This document shows positions 45,765 to 61,300 of a DNA stretch of 64,000 bases, piece by piece. This stretch comes from Kudoa neothunni (lineage: Eukaryota > Cnidaria). The notes beneath the pieces were generated by a model. That model ran no database searches and was not told the origin of the DNA. It worked only from the letters and a program-made list of their open reading frames with translations. The stretch spans positions 8,308,001 through 8,372,000 of the forward strand of contig OZ199840.1 in the NCBI GenBank assembly GCA_964304625.1. The letters run 5' to 3'. How positions within the stretch are numbered: the first letter of the stretch is position 1; each line of letters begins with the position of its first letter. The translations under genes and the position numbers were made by a program.

Positions 45765-47761
45765 TGGAATGAGGTGGTAATAATCTTCGTTACGACTCGA
45801 GGAAAATCGGTGTTTATAAAAAGTTGAGTTTTGGGGATGCTAAGTAATTTTTTAATTATCTTTTAACTCAAAATATTGTCTAATTATTTTTTTATATATT
45901 ATACGAAACTTAATTAGCTTAATAAATATGAAATTTATTTAAATGCATAATAGAAAGTTCTCATTTTCATTGTAGGCTTTTCAAATTTAAAACAATTTTT
46001 AATCTAAACAGTTTAGTACAAATTCTTATTAAGATATTACGTACAAATTCGAATATAATTATGAAAGGTAATATAAGGAAGAAAATACATGTAAATGATG
46101 GGGCTTAAATTCAGACAGAAAATAAATTTAAAAACTCATCGTGGTTTCTTTTTTAAGGATATTGGTTATTTCGAAGAAGATATTAATGTTGTCACCGCCT
46201 AATCACAGTATAAATATGTTACATTAAAAGATAACAAAGTCATAATTTTTCATGAAATAGATTATGCATGATTTTTTACGTTGACGTTGAATACGCTTAA
46301 TACAAACTACAGTAATGGATAGTACGTATTTATTACGGAAACGCACAAAAATATTAAAACAATAAATTAGCTATAACCTAGATATTACAGAAAAAAGAAG
46401 TTACTTTTTTGTTTAAAAATACGGGTTAAAATTGAGTAATCATCTGAAATAGAATCAGATATTAACTACCATTTCTTTGAGCCATGATATTTAAAATAAT
46501 TGCGAAGTTCTTCTAAATAAAATAAGACCGCGTCTGAAACGTTCAATTTATTATCAATACCATCATCTTGCGTTTCTAAATTTTTTGAACGATGCTACTA
46601 TTGCGTTATTGTTACTACTATGAATTAGGGAGGACATCATTATAAACCACCTTACTATATATTAACAACGCGTGGCTATGTATATCCTCCATTTTTTAAC
46701 TAGGTGCCACATTTGTATAACTATAAAAATTTATTAATCGTTCAATTCGTGTAATCCTAATATTATATGATTTTTAAAATCATTTAAAATATGAGAGACC
46801 CTTTTAATATGTAAAATTACCAATGTACGTACGACTGGTTCATTAATGTATTACCTTATTTCAACATTTCTTATAATAAATTAGTTTTCATTTATTTTTT
46901 TTCGAATAGAGATTTATTGATAACTGAAAACCCAAAAATATTACACACATTATGTGCTTACATGACTTAAAAAAACTAAATAAATAATGGATAAATTAAT
47001 TAATTAAGATATAATTTCAAATTTATTATAAGATGAATCCAGCACTTCCTGTAAGGAACACTTCATTACTACATTATAGATTTATTAGAGTTAAGATATT
47101 CGTCCAAAGAACTAATATACCCGTTAACAACTATCAAAATTATCCCATAACTTTAAAAACGAAACCTGGACGTCAACTAATCATGGTAAAAACTACAAAA
47201 ATTACTTTCATGTCGCGAAACCCGCCATTAGGATCTATTGTCGTGATTAAGAAATAACGACCTGCTTTGCTTATTGTAAAAAATAAATTATCTATTTAAT
47301 TCAATATTGTATATTTTTCCCCAAAAATACAATTTTCATTCATTGGCTACATTTCTGAAACTTTACGAATATTCCATGGAGCGATCCGATCAGATTATAA
47401 TGAGAATAATTTGTCAAATATTTCTTACTTCTCTATAATTAATTTCTTATATATTTTTTAAAGTCATTTTATGTTAATTTTTTAAATAAATATATTAACA
47501 AAAAATGTCAGGTGTTAAAATGTTAATGTACTCCAATAAATAAAATATTTACTCTTGTTTTGATCAAAAAAAGTTCCTTAATAGTCAGTTAAAATAATAA
47601 TAAATCATATTTATATAATGCTGATAGATTGGAAGATGGAAAATATCAAACGACTAAAAATAAAATATACCCAATTTAATTAATTAATTATATTACTGTA
47701 ACAATTGTATGTCGAAGAATAAAACCTTAGAAGCATATATAGGTATTGACAAAACTTATGC
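45765..47761. other. Mostly non-coding; one isolated short frame
   Basis: AT-rich. A 74-residue plus-strand frame at 47033-47257 (MNPALPVRNTSLLHYRFIRV...) is basic and has no recognised relatives. It might be a tiny gene such as a mitochondrial ribosomal protein but is equally likely chance. No other feature seen. Confidence 0.3.
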
Positions 47762-50700
47762 TCACAGACTGTTGTGGAACTTCACCTCAAACAGATCAGA
47801 ATCCAATATGCCATGATAATCTGGAACGGAAATTTCATTTGTTGGCATAAGTATACAATAAACCCCAGTCTAGAATTCAACTGATCACATATTTCGGATT
47901 TTGTCAAAAATTACGAAATATAATGAGATAAAGAAAATTAGAGCGAATACTATCGCGCTGCCAATAACAACGGTAATCATCCATCTTTCCAATTTCTTCG
48001 GTCGATTCTGTGTCAAGATAATTGTATACTAAATGAATTATTCCGAATTACATTTAAGTGATGAATTTATACTTTATGTGATGTTTCCATTAAAGGGAGA
48101 CCTTTGACATCAATTATTACCGATGTCACATTGATTAACAATTTATTCTCATTAAACTAATCAAATTCAACCGCTTTAATATATGACAAAAATACATTTG
48201 AGTGTAGAGCATATTCTTGTAGTTTAATCACCATAGATATTTTATGAATGTTTAATAATTCAAGATCCATTAAAGAACAATTGAAAGCCAATGTTTGTTT
48301 TCCACATATGTGATTATTGCATTGGTTTAGTATTAGAGTGGGTTTGCCTTGGCACTATTCTGATTAATAAATGGATACGCTTTTGAATTTACTGTATAAT
48401 GTGAGATAAAAGCCAAATTATTATTAAGATCTGTCGAAATCTTAATTTTAACAAACGATTGGTGGTGATTGTAGGTTCCAGAAGCAATTATCTAAATATC
48501 GTAAGTTAAATGAAAGCAAACCAATTAGATTACGAATAATCCAACTGGAATATTAACAGACAATACTTTCCGACCAAACAAATTGATCAAAGTTTGATTG
48601 TATCTATTTAATAAATATTATACTAAAAAGTATTCTAATTTATTAAGTATAGAAATATTACAAATAAAGAAAAATATTTTCATGATTTATTAAATAAAGA
48701 AATATATATTTACTCAAGATAGGAATAACTAACATCAAAGGGGTTTTCAAGTTTAGATACTGAGTTTCTAAAACTATTCAAAAAATTATCCAGTTGAATA
48801 ATTTCTTAGAGAAGGAAATAACTATTTATGAAAAAGATTATAAAAATAACTAATTACTCCTTTAGAGAATTTTTTGGCTTAAGACGATTAGAAACGTTGT
48901 ATAACCTTTCTATTAATGGATAACCTTCAGTATTATCAAATGCATATCTTAAAAAACATAAATATATTGTGGTCGGATTTTTCTTACATTTTTATTGACA
49001 AATTTAATTGCTTCGTTGTTTCAAAGTCTTTTTCGTACATTATACAAGTAATATTCGGCTGAATATATATTTATAATATTAATTCCATGCAATTATAATG
49101 AAACCTGCGAAACCAGGAGAAACAATTTCACAGTAGTTTTTGATGACGGATCCTTGTCATGTTCGATTGATTCCTGTGTTAAGAAAATATACAATAACTT
49201 ATAATGTATGTTATTAGGATTTACATTGTATTGTTGGCCGATACAATTCAAAAATTGGTGAAAACGCCAATCAAAGTCAATTAAAACATAAAAGCAATAA
49301 CGCAAGTTGCTATTTATATGTTTTAGAGGAAGGATATTTTCCAGCTTTAATACGTCGATTCCATTTAGTTCTTTGTGGGTGATTCTAAAAAGTACTAAAC
49401 ATAATAACACATAAACATGCATTACTTTGTTATAATTTCCTTAATAGAAAGGACCGGTTTTTTTATGCCACAATGGAAAAATGTACATGCTACATTTGGT
49501 TTCTCCTCAGGGTATGAAATAGAATCCAACATATATCCAACAGCAGATGGCAAATGGTTACCAAATACCAAATTCAACTTTACATCCATCTCAAGTAATT
49601 TATTCCACGAATACAAATTCAACATGAAAATAGCGTCGTCTTTCATTAAAAAGCGAATCGATTGTGACTTTAGTCTAGTAGAGTTTTTTTGGTATTTATA
49701 TTTTAAAAAATATTTGGAAGAGAACAGTTTGTCATTCTCGTTCTCCGTAATGATAAAAGCACGAAACTCATGAGGGATGTTGAATATAAAGCCAACGTTA
49801 ATTTCAGCTAATAATTATAATTAAAGATATACCAAAATTATAATATAAATAATAATTTTGGTCGTATTTATTAGTTTTAAATGTGGATTTAAAATAAAAC
49901 CATTTTATTATTTTTAGATAAATTTTAAATATAGATCTAAACATTGGAAGAAAATAAAACATATTTTAATTATTTAGTTTATACAATTAAAAAATGATGT
50001 GAAGATATATTAGTGTTGTGACGCATATGAAATTTACCTTCTGATCCATATTTCATCCACCAATATGAACGGAATAAACACCCCATATTGAAATCGATAT
50101 CTATAGCAAAACTAAAAAAAGACTTCATTTACATGCTATTATTAGTCTACAATACCACATATAACCTTTCATTGGTCCGTTACACTTTGAATCGTCTTCA
50201 ACCCGTAAATTAATGGTTTCATTGAGCAGATAGAAAAAGAATGGTGCTCTAAAATATGTGCTTACTAATTTGTCTAACAACTTTGAGAGTAAATAAATAA
50301 AAATTAACAATTTCGACAGCTTTTATCCTTAAAATAAATTATAACACCGATTTTTTTGATCGATGTTAGTTGGTGAAAGTAGAACATAAATAGTTCGCGC
50401 ATTCATTATTGAGGGAAATTAATTCAAATCTTTTTTAGGTCCCACATAAAACTATAAAATTATGTAATAAATTTTAAAATAATTTTTTAAATAAACTTTA
50501 TTATTTACATTAAGTTGAAATAATTAATTTGATAATCTTAGTTGATTAATTAAATCTACATTGAGTTTATATCTATTTTAAAATATTTCAAAAAAAATTT
50601 CGTTTAACTGTTCAAAAGTTCGATTTTCTTATACCATTTGACGAAACGTTAATTATAATAGAAGTATTTGTACGTAATTTCACACCATATTTTTACACAT

Positions 50701-53680
50701 GCATTAAAGGTCTTTCTGAAGCAAGAGGATTTATTTATCAATAAATTGATACATTATTATGGAATTAACAATTAAAAATATTACTTTAAGTTAAAAAAAT
50801 TATAATCTAACAAATCTTAAAAATATTAAATAAATGATAGTGTCTCTTTCCACAACGATGGCGCATGTGCCAGGATTATAAGATTAATTTTATTTCCGTT
50901 AGTTTTGTATGTTATAAATCAAATAACTCACAACAAATATTCAAAAAAATGATTATATATTTTTTACAAACATACCACATAGATATCAAGACGCTATTTA
51001 TCAAATTCAAAATAATTATCCATTGCCTGGGATCTACCTACCTGTAGCTTTTATCTCTTTCATAATAAAATTAAGTTTGAATTAATGGTTAATAGCGGAA
51101 TTTTCATAGTGCTGTGAAGAGGAGTTAAGCACACTAAATAATTTTCTACAATCACTTCCACCAAGTTAGTTAATGTATGCAAGAACCTATCTATCGCCGC
51201 TTTTTTTCGTAGCTATTATTTTCATACATGTTGGTTTCATTATGAGTTTGATTAAATTCATTACAATTTGATTTATTATCTTCTTAGATGTACGCATTCG
51301 GGTCTGTTGATACATCGTCATATTCAGATGCAACATTATGTTTTGAGTCGGTTGAATTATTGTTTACACTGATTTTTATTATAACTAATGAATACGACGA
51401 GAAATAGCATCAAAAATAATTAATCCTTGCGCATACAGCATTATTATGGAAAGAGATGCCACCTAAAAAACATTGCTTAGAATTTTTTTCTGATAGTTCA
51501 AGAAATTATAAATATGAGTTAAACTTTTGAAGAGTGCAGAATAAGCGGAATGTTGAATTATACTGAATTAATTTATGTCGAAAATTTTTATTTATTCTTT
51601 AAATATTAATAGTTTTTACGAAATAAATTTCAAAAATAATTTTACATTAATGGTTTGATTGGTGAGACATTCGATGTGGTTGATAAGAGGACATCTATAT
51701 ACACTGAAAGCGAAAAATGCAAATTAGATTAATACCTGGGATGCCGTCTAGATTTAGATCTAGTTCGCTAAAAATTTGATAAGCAACTTTGTCCACACCA
51801 TCGAGATCCAAAAAAATATTCCGATAAATCAAGCTACATATGTCATAAGTTATATTGGAACATTCACTTTCAATACTTACAAGTGAAAGGTAACCAAGAG
51901 AAAACACAGAATTCCGATTATATAAAAATAAGGTTCTATAAATATAGAGAGCTCCTTTTTGTGACCTTCCACCGTATGGTGCCAAAACATATAGCCCTAT
52001 AATAACTCATTTGTCACAGACGAATCTACGATTTATACAGCTGTTTAATTTGTGTTCATCATGATTAGACAAACAAATTGAATATCCATAATAATCGCCA
52101 TAATTTTCACCGTAGCTTTCAAGCGAATTTTCCAAGTAAGGTGGATTGGCATATCTTTGCGTAACTATTATTTTTCCAGTACCAAACTTCACAAACGGAT
52201 TGCTATATACGGTAATGTGTCTATAAATAGAATTATGGTTCGTATTTCATTAAATAATAAATCTCACGCTTCTGAAAAGATAGCATTGAGTGATTTGAAC
52301 CCAGTGTCTTTCCAAAACTAATGGATAAATAGAATAATTCATTATTTATCTAAAAACAAAACTTGGAATTTTGTGGATAGGTTTTTTCTCTGTATAATTC
52401 CATCTTTAATATGATAAATATAAATCTTATGTAAAAATTATTTAAGAACATTGAAAATCAATTACTCCCGTCTCGTTCTTTGGTAAAGCTTTGAAATATT
52501 CAAATTTCACTAATTTAATAATTAATAAAAATTTTAATTATGCCTTCAAAGTTTAAACTAAAATTATACAAAAATTGTTTATATTATAATTCATTATTGA
52601 CATATTCTATATTTTGGATAATTATTAAATATTATTTATGTTACTTTTATATTAATTACAAAAAAGAGGAATAATTTACATTGCCCATCAGGGAATTTGT
52701 ACATTAATAAACTTCTGAGATCTGAATATCTTTCAATTTATACAAAGAAAATTAATACATTACGTGTAGAAGATATTGTATAATTTGATAATTCAAAATT
52801 TCCATCCTTAGTAAAATTGGTGTAGAGGTAAATATTGGCTGTTTTACTAGAGATTTTGTGAGAACATTTCTTAATTATATATTATACTTGTTATGTAATA
52901 CACCAATTATTAGATTATTTTCACCATCGGAGAAGGTAATAATTCCAGTGCTGTTATGAAAATTTTGTGTGACTAACAAAATCATTTATAAATTTATCAC
53001 GTTATGTAACATGAATTTAACACGTTAAATACAAGGTATTGGTGCAGTTTTGTTGACTTCACTGTTATATGTGTAGCAGTATGAGAGAGCTTCTTTCGCG
53101 AAGTTTTCTACAATCCCACTATTAGGAGCACATACCTAAATCAATAATGATTGAAATAATTTAAAAATAATATTAATAAAATTAACCATAAATAAATTAT
53201 CAGAAACTTTTTCCAAATTAAATCCCAATAATAACGAATATTTATTCAATATATTATTTTTATCTAAAAATTAAATATTCACTGTAAAATATAAATAATT
53301 ACCAATATCATCCGGTAGCATATGAATTTTATCACAAATCCCAGCTTTTCCAGCTTTTGTTGGAATTTCGCACGAAAAAACTTGACCGGAAGTTACTATT
53401 CGTTTTGTATCTGATCCATTAATTATACTTGAAAATGGGGCTGACGTAATAAATCTATACAATAAATTAATAGTTGTTTAGATATATAATTTAACTTCCT
53501 ATCTGAAACTTTTCTTATGTTGAATCCGAATAAAGTGTGACCATATTTAGGGTTGATTTTATTCGATTTGCCATCCAATGACCAATTTTCAATTGATGCG
53601 AATGTATTTCTAGGAATTTGGTGTCCTACTTTGTTCAAAAAAATTAAATACGTAAAAATGATCAGCTGCAACATCAGCAA
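47762..53680 (-). CDS. Integrin alpha-like type I membrane protein, multi-exon
   Basis: Integrin alpha chains pair with beta chains to bind extracellular ligands. The start ATG at 53680 gives a signal peptide (MLMLQLIIFTYLIFL). The mature N-terminus reads FASIENWSLDGK, then KYGHTLFGFNIRKVSDRK, FITSAPFSS and SGQVFSCEIP. This is the first blade of the alpha beta-propeller (pattern FGYSV...VGAP...G.vy.C). Downstream exons give VCAPNSG (about 53130), YGDYYGYSICLSNHD (about 52090), LAPYGGRSQKGALYIYR (about 51970) and SELDLNLDGIPG (about 51745), the last like a DxDxDG calcium loop. Beta-sandwich-like exons follow at about 50310-50125 and 49422-49093. A membrane helix, VVIGSAIVFALIFFISLY, lies at about 47905-47960. 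After a 45-nt intron the tail ends FEVKFHNSL at 47762. Many joins are unresolved, and more than one gene is not excluded. The GFFKR motif after the helix is not seen. Confidence 0.55.
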
Positions 53681-56600
53681 TAATCAGAACGAAATTAAGT
53701 ACTGGCGGTATCTTCCGAATTAATGTGGATTGTCCTTAATCTTGGTTAACGACATTTTTTGATGAGGTAGATAAGCATTTCGATATTATTTTACCTTATC
53801 AACTTTTGCACGTCAATATATTCTGATAAAAAATTACTTAATTAATTGATTAATTAATCCTAAATATATTATGTTGTTTTAAAATAAGAAAGTAATTACA
53901 AATAAAACAATATTACTTACAAACATAAGTTAAATTAAATTTTAGTGTTTGAATAATCAAAATATAAACTTTGTATTGGTAATTTCTTCCGTGTTTTCGG
54001 TTATGTATGACAAATTTAATAAAAGAAATAATTCTAAAATATCATCCATTCACCTTAATAATATAGGATTAATTATCACGAGCAATTACTAATTCAAAAT
54101 AATATTATTAACTTCATGAAAACTTGACCATGTGATTAAATTAAATCTTTCCTAAATTAATATATAAATATTTAATTTATTTCGGCAAGCTTTATTTACC
54201 CTATTGCTATAAATTCATCGTTAAAACTGCAGAATAATGACCCCAATCCTATTCAGCTACAACGAATAAGTTCGGTCATGTTGATTGCCTTATTTTTGTT
54301 GATTTTTAGTATCAATAGAACATGATCTCATATTTAATATTCCATTTGTTATATATATTAGTTGCAATAATCTATTTTATATCTCCTAGCCCTCGTAGTC
54401 ATTTTTATAGGTCATAACACTCAATCGCGTAAAGCGTCCTTTATGTACCCTAAAACTTAAGTGTGACTAATAATTCGGAAGTGTGATCACAATTTCTCCT
54501 TGACGATTGTCTATTATTAATTTCAGGAATCTATAAAAATAAGAATTTCACGATTTATAAAACCATTAGGTGTTCAGTTGTAGAAAATATTTAACGTCAC
54601 TACCAAACAAAATTATTGGATTCAACATCAGAAATTTTTGATAAATATAACAATTCTAATTTATAATCTTGGGATTAATCGTCGGTCTGAATATAATCTT
54701 TAGACGTTAAATGTTGTCAATATTCTGCAATTTTCGATTCCATATTTTTCAGTTTTACATTTCTTAATAATGTAATAAATTAAATGTTTAGTTAACTGTA
54801 CAATCCAAACTTTAATTTTGAAAGATTTTATTTTAGTTTGAAAATAGATCGATTCATTTTATTGGTGATACAATAAAATCATGCGCAAACATTCCAATAG
54901 TGTTTTAAATCGAACCATATTGATGGTTTGTTGGATTTATCGATAGTTTTAAATAAAATTTTAACACGCGGATGGATGATGATAATAATAATAAATGAAT
55001 TTTATCACTCGTGATGATCTTTTAATTTTCTGCATTTCGCGGATACTCTCGGCATAACTAGATTACACAATATTTATAGAAACTCTATCTTATTTCCCCT
55101 TAATTTTGCTTTCTCGAATTTTTAATAAAAAATATAAGAAAATGCGTTTAAGATTATGATAGTAACAATTGATAATTAAACGGTATTTGCTCTAATTCGA
55201 ACATTGTTTCCGAGTAAAAAATCGTTAACTAAAACCAGTTTTGTATATATGTGTGTGTATTTTTCTCTAAGATTCGTAATCTATCTGTAGGTGGGTGTAA
55301 AAATTGATGCTGAGAAATATTTAATCGGATTGTAAAATGATGTTTAATCATTGTTTATTATATTGAATTTCTCATGTAAAAAAATTAATAAAGAACATTC
55401 TCTATATTTAACATAGTAAATTCATGTTGATCAATGAATAAATAATTTGACAGATTAATACCATGATATTATCAGATTAACTTTCGGTAATATCAAAGCA
55501 GTTTCACTTGGACGAAACGATGACTCTTAGCAATCCATTTAATTATTTCAATGATTTATACTTATTTCAAAATGTCTGTCTCCTCTAATGCTTCAATCAA
55601 CCACATACCGCGTATATTAAAAACTCGGATTAACGAAATATCATTAAAAACCAATTCCTAATATTTAATGACCATTCTATTTAATTCATTTTTAATATTA
55701 GTATATATGTTACTCAAGAAATTTATCTAATTTAATAGTAAAAACAAAGAAACTTCTAATCTGGATAGACTCCACCGTGGTGTGTATCATCGATGTATAA
55801 CAGGTACACGTCATGTGGGATTTGGATTTTATGTAGGGTTAATTTGTTCAAAAAAATATTTTATTTATAAAACAACAAAGTTATAGTAAAATAGAAAATA
55901 AGGAAAATAAATACGTGTCATTATAACTCTCGGAATTAAAGAATTATTTACGAAATTCTTATTACTTAAGTTTATGGGATTTGTAATTTAAAAAACAATT
56001 AAATGATTTTCTTAATTTTCGATCGCTATTTTGTACATAAATTTTCATTTAATTGTCATAGAATCGTTTGCAAATATTTTTAATATATTAAATTGTCCAT
56101 ACAAAAATTATAATTATAACAGTAAACTTTCATATAAATAAAAATCAAATCTTACATATTCCATATTTTTTTAATTTTTCTATAAATAGATAAAAGTCAA
56201 GATAACATATCAAACAGTTTTTGCGAAATTACTAAAAAAAGACCGCGACAGGGATGAAATTTTTCCCCTTGTTTATTTAAATTTCAAATGAACATTGGTG
56301 CGATAGGATTAAATATTTATAAAAAAATCACCTTTGAAAGAGACCAACCAATCTTAAGCTTATTAACTCAAGTTACAAACGTAATAGCTGAATTTTCCAA
56401 CAAATATACGGGAATCGCCGATTGTTGTATATAGGCCTTTAAAAAATCGAGAGTGATTATGTGTTGAAATGAGGATTATTAAGGATTTGGATAGGAATTT
56501 CATGGTTCCAACGTTTTGGGGTTGTTACTAGTTTTCAAAGACATTTTTATAGATAATATATCTCAGTAAATTAAATATATTCGTTAAAATACTTGAAACA

Positions 56601-58331
56601 TTCAACCAAGCAGATATATTGTTGAAATAAAAAATAAAAAAAATGCATTTGACATGTTGACATCCATAATTGATTTAACTTAAAATGTTAAAAAAACATA
56701 TTTTTTGATTTGTGACGATTGCTCTACTTTAATATTAATTTTAATTTAAAAATAATTACTGAATATTTTTATTTTTAGTTACTTAATAGATATAAATAAA
56801 AATATAACTTAATAAAATAAATTAAAAATGTTCATGCGTGAATTTTGGAACAAATATTGTTGTAACATTTTTTTAATCATGAATAAACTATGCGAAAAAA
56901 TTTATAAACTAAAAACCACATTAGGTTATGTCATAGTTCAATTGAAACATCTTTGTTCTAATTTTGAATAGAATAAATCAGAAAGTTCTGTTTTTAAAAT
57001 ACGAAAGCAAGATTGAACATTTACAAATTTGTTACTAATAGATACAAATAAAAAAATTCAGTGAACAACTAACGACTTCTAATTTGTCAAAATTATAGAG
57101 AAATAATAATTTTCGATGTATCTATCAACAAGGGAGATTCCACGTGAATCCGAATGTGCTCGACTTAAGATGTATTCCCAGTTTATATGTTAATTCTTGT
57201 TGAGCTGTATTTAATTACATAATGTAATTTTTTGTGATTAGATCATAAATAAAAAAACGTTTGAAAGAGAAATGAATTAATAGGCTGAGTTGTAGGAAAC
57301 GACTTAATTTCCGATTTTGTATGTGACATATGCGACATTAGGGGTTAAGATGGGTTCAATTTTAAAAATCTATTTTAAAATTAATATAATTTAGCTTCTA
57401 TTATCAATTGATGCAGCATTTTAAATAAAGAATGACTAAAATAAGTTTTCAATCTATCACATTTTTACATATTTTTTGCGTGCAAAATACTTATAATTGA
57501 TGATTGAAAAAATTATTTGCAAAACCGAACCGTCTTAAGTGTTAACCCTATGCGACACCGCCCGAAGTTCTACACAGATATTGTAGTACTTTAGTTTAGC
57601 TGATATTTTAAAAGAAATAAAACAGTTTGTAACAATACTACGCGTATATTAAACAGGGAGCGGCGGCTCTGTTGAACCACTAATAACCTATATAACATTG
57701 AGTCGTATTGGTGCATTTACTCAGTATCTATTCGCTATACAATTTATTCCAAAAAATAATGTAAAGCTGAATTTTGATAGGAAAATTTCTCCTAACATTG
57801 ATTACAAAAATCCACTGTGACCGAATCACACAGTCTTGTTAATACATTGACTTAATTTCTTCGAACTAGAGGATAATCCCTCTACCCTCGAAGGCAACCC
57901 TTGATTTTTTGAAGCCCTGCTTGTATAGCATCAACTAGTCTTAATTCAGTCACGACATAAATTAAGACTTAATTTTCATTAAAAAAATCATAACTTATTA
58001 TGTTGAGAGAGAAGATTATAGATTTTTAGGATTTCAAACAATTGTGATGAACAAAAATAATTAGACATAAATTTGGTGAAAAATCCTCTATTAGTGATTA
58101 GTGTATTGGTGACACAGCGGACCCCTCACCCATAGATCCATAGACCCATAGCAGTAACGGTATGTATCCATAGTAAATTTAAATTCGAATTAACGCTATG
58201 AACAAAATTCAAATTAAGAGAAGGAAATATAGCGCACACGAAAAATCCCATTGCATATGTATTTTAAATTTAACAAAAATTAAGAAAAAAAGAAATATCT
58301 AAGAAAAATTTGGCCAAAAATATATTTCCAA
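53681..58331. other. Long AT-rich intergenic stretch, no gene recognised
   Basis: 4.6 kb without an open frame of substance on either strand. I recognised no transposase, tRNA, rRNA or repeat ends. Possible bidirectional regulatory space for the integrin-like gene lies at the left end. Confidence 0.45.
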
Positions 58332-61300
58332 TCAAACTATATCATAGGTTTTTGTAGAAAGTGAGGTTTGAATTGTGTAATCCGTGGGACCGAGGGATTC
58401 ACCATTTTCTTTTATGAAATTTTGTATTTGACTTTGTAACAGGAGATTATGCGAGTCAAATGAACATTTGATTGGATAGATGGAATTCACCGGCCCACTG
58501 AATCCATCGAGTGATAATTCGATCGAAGCGTTTCTATCATTAGCATCCATGATGGGAAGTTGCCAGGTGAATAGATTTTTATTGACGTTATACTGACCTT
58601 CCGAAATATTGATTATACGTGGAGTGGAATGGAAATTTGAACTAAAGAGTAGCTGATTAAAACCAAACGATTATACACACAAAAATACTCTATTAGGAAG
58701 CAGACCATCACATTATTCAATGTGAAGGATGTATCATTCAGCTCCAAATCCAAAATAATGTTTACCGCTGGTGTCAGAAGTTTTATCAATCCAACAGTTC
58801 ACTTAAATCAGGACGATTATTCAAAGTTGAAAACAAAATTTTTTTATACATAAAAGAAATTTATTTTTTAAGAAAATATTTAAATATAAATTTTACATTA
58901 TTAGTTTCACTTCCCATCATAGAACTTTAGAATTAATTACATATAACATATTAACCTTTCGTGTACCAGGTGGGGTATATGTGGTACCCCAACTAAGATA
59001 ATTTATTCCTAATTCATAGCAGACATAAATTATTCTATTGAAATCTCATGGATGATTTCCTCTTGATTTAGTACATTTGTAGGGAAATTTTTTAATGTGT
59101 GTTTAACTTTAACAAGAAGTATGGCTTCAAATGTTTAATCGGTCCGACGGTTTCATTCACAAAAATCATTTTGATACTGCAAAATATTCATTTATATTTT
59201 TGTGAATATTTAAATTAAATATATATATCAATAATTTGATTCTAGACTAGATATTTTCAAATTTAAATTATGAGATTAGCATTAACGATGAATAACTCAT
59301 AACCATCATGGTCTGTTGAGTGTTGTTTCATTGTAGAGTTGAGAGTTTCAACCTAATTATGATTAAAATTAATTTAATCGTGTAATAGAGTTTGAGAGAC
59401 ATTTAATCCTTAACATGGGGTAGAAGCTTGATTTCGAGATGAAGGCGCTGCAACAGTCTACAGTCTGAGGTAGATCACGTGCGACGTTGTTACCCCAATA
59501 TTTTGATATTATGTTGATAGGTTAGTGTGCACTCCTCTCTATAAATTTAGAAGTTTTGTTCGAAATTAGACTTTTTATCGTACTTGTAAATATATAATAT
59601 CGACAAAAATTCTTTATACAAGATTTATTTTGGCGTGGGTTGATGTTTAAATTGTAGAATATCAATCGATTAATCGGGTTTCATGACCGATTACACACAA
59701 TAAATATATGAATGGTTGATAGGTTAAAAACGAAAAAAAATAATTTTAAGTTGATTTCTCGTGGGAGAAGGCACACGCAAAATATTTTTGAGCTCGGTAC
59801 GGGAAGGATTAAAAACATTACTTGTTGGAATAACTTAAATAAATAAAAATAATTCCACTAAGATATACCCATTATCTTTAGAAGTTGAACAAAACAAATT
59901 CAAAATGCTCACACAAACTTACTTTGTAATATTAAATCATCCATATTATTGGACTGATATCGCCATTTCAAAACACCAATTTCATTGTTAAGGGGGAAAT
60001 TACGGCCGCCCTCTTTGATGGCAATTACAGAATGTTCTAAAAATTGTTTCTTATCAATATTGGGATGAGTCTAAACAATTTTATGGTCTTTTTTAAATAC
60101 AAAAAATTGTCACAACTTGAAGGGTAAGTTTTGGATTTGGTCGTTGTGAAAATTGAAATTTCAAATTTGACAATTCATCCTCAGCAACATTCACAGTCAT
60201 AATCCCAGTAACTTCGTAGTTTTCTAATTGGCCATTACGATTGATAAAGGTCGAAATTGTTTCATTTAGTTTGACTAATATTTTATAATCTCTAATTAAA
60301 GGATTAGCGTTTTGTGACGGTTGAGCGTTTGAAATCGGCATGGCGCTCGATAATGGTGCAGTCGAAATTGTATCATTGTTGGCAACAGGAGCAGGCTGAA
60401 TATTTTTTTTCAGTTGTAACGATTTGACGGATTTAGCAAAATTGGTGTTAGACGTCGAAGTATGGTTGGTATTAGTTGTTCTAAAATAGTGTTCACTATC
60501 AATAATTGCATTCATGAATCAAATAAATCATCTTATTAAATGCAAAATTTAATAATAATAATAATACCCATCCACCAGTTCATAAAATTAATCCTAAATG
60601 CTCATGCGCATATTTGAATTTTAATCCTACCCCCTACTCGACATACACATTCATGTATTTACAGTCGAGCCTGGATATTGCGTAATTTTTCGGGAATGGG
60701 AAATAACTGCGCAATAAGTAGATTTTACGCAATATATGATATTGACGCATGCGCACTGAATATAAAACAAAATTTAGTTTGGATTTAAAATAACTGGTAA
60801 TTTCGGCATGTGTGCGCCATTTTTGTATTAATCCAGGTATGAACTCCACAACTGGGATTGTTTTGAAAATAATGCTGTTGGATTTTTTACATAAAAATTT
60901 TCCGATTAAATTAATCTACTGCATACGCTTAAGGTAAAGCTATTGGTTCTTCATGTATTTTCCCTCTCTTCTTCAATGTTGTCGATTTCGTCATATTTTG
61001 AATCTAGAAATTAAAGTTGATAAACAATTAAATAGTGTGACGAGATTTTAAACATTATTTTCGGAAAAATCTTGAAGTAAGTTTTAATTATCTAATAATG
61101 TTTAATTTAATATATTGAAGAATTAAATATAATGTTCAAAAAGTCTAGATTCTCTGAAGCAATTTTGAATGATAGTCGATGTTACGTTTTCCTGTGCATG
61201 TTTTAAAGCCGGGGTCGGCAACCTTTTTGAGTGAGGGGTCGTGTTAAAATTAATCTACTAAAATGTTAAATTATTCCTAATTCAAAGTATGAGTTTAACT

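Noticed and set aside
49417-49773. Plus-strand 118-residue frame
   Set aside because: It overlaps minus-strand exons of the integrin-like gene, has no similarity and is probably a shadow.
57840-57910. CTAGAGGATAATCCCTCTA-like palindrome as a tRNA or regulatory hairpin
   Set aside because: Short, imperfect and isolated; no cloverleaf, no partner copy seen.
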